This document shows, piece by piece, positions 48,156 to 48,272 of a stretch of 48,272 nucleotides of DNA (the stretch's first letter is position 1; every line of letters starts with the position of its first letter). The position numbers and the translations under genes were made by a program. The DNA is from a virus, in IMG/VR virus record IMGVR_UViG_3300037628_000098, positions 1-48,272 of that record; one strand, given 5' to 3'. Under the pieces are notes generated by a model, which made no database searches, was not told the origin of the DNA, and saw nothing but the letters and a program-made list of their open reading frames with translations.

Positions 48156-48272
48156 CGGTCTACCCCTTTTGGAATATCGAGAATCCGATAACAGTATTTC
48201 CACCTTCAAACCCGCTTGCAAATTCAATCTCTTTTGTGCGGATCATGCTATTCAATACCAAATCCAGCTTAC
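48146..48272. repeat. Terminal direct repeat, right copy
   Basis: Exact copy of 1-127. It contains the first codons of the 48-residue gene at 48009-48155 and a second copy of the 3' part of the gene at 15-296. One copy should be removed when the genome is treated as a circle. Confidence 0.95.

Noticed and set aside
1-48272. CRISPR array, tRNA, rRNA, insertion sequence or integrase
   Set aside because: Looked for on both strands; no regularly spaced direct repeats, cloverleafs, transposase or recombinase motifs seen.

Overview
The window is the complete or near-complete genome of a tailed double-stranded DNA phage, most likely short-tailed (podovirus-like). The basis is a full virion module (small and large terminase, portal, scaffold, capsid, head-tail adaptor, beta-propeller-like tail accessory protein, fibre, large ejection-type proteins) without tape-measure, tail-sheath or tail-tube genes. 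The first 127 bases (1-127) recur exactly as the last 127 (48146-48272), and a gene pair is continuous across that join, so the molecule closes into a circle of 48,145 unique bases. Strong Shine-Dalgarno sequences and stop/start overlaps run throughout, so the host is a bacterium. A lipoprotein with a lipobox fits a Gram-negative host but does not prove it. I see no integrase, tRNA, rRNA, CRISPR array or phage RNA polymerase.

There are three transcription blocks. (1) From a non-coding region of about 1 kb (2267-3329) a leftward block of very small genes runs 2266 to 15, crosses the circle junction, and continues 48155 to 44085. It holds mostly unknown proteins of 28-170 residues plus HNH endonuclease genes, and looks like an early or host-takeover region. 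(2) A second leftward block runs 43972 to 28010. It contains an HTH protein, a dATP/dGTP diphosphohydrolase-like protein, a lipoprotein, a nucleoside-deoxyribosyltransferase-like protein, a metallophosphoesterase, a family A DNA polymerase, a VRR-NUC nuclease, a permuted papain-like protein, a Cas4/RecB-like nuclease, a Sak4-like ATPase, an SSB-like protein and a TOPRIM/SF3 primase-helicase. (3) A rightward block runs 3330 to 28020 and carries small accessory genes, then packaging, capsid, tail and ejection genes. Blocks 2 and 3 converge with an 11-bp overlap at 28010-28020.

The most informative non-coding signal is a pair of about 48-bp elements, one in front of block 3 (3162-3212, plus strand) and one in front of block 2 (43999-44050, minus strand). 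They match at 43 of 48 positions and probably form a phage-specific promoter or control element that fires replication and virion genes together. The 1-kb region also carries copies of TTGAGTGTGCA and a GC-rich structured island, making it the best candidate for an origin or master control region.

The accessory DNA is shaped by one family of HNH endonucleases. Five are intact (4627-5115, 41669-42085, 43607-43972, 46223-46690, 47193-47579). Two are decayed: a zinc-ribbon-only gene at 2051-2266, and a 37-residue N-plus-C-terminal fusion at 6655-6768 wedged between the terminase genes. Most are fitted into operons so that their ends supply or overlap the next gene's ribosome binding site. One has the same C-terminal 22 residues as its neighbour, and that shared segment encodes the downstream ribosome binding site.
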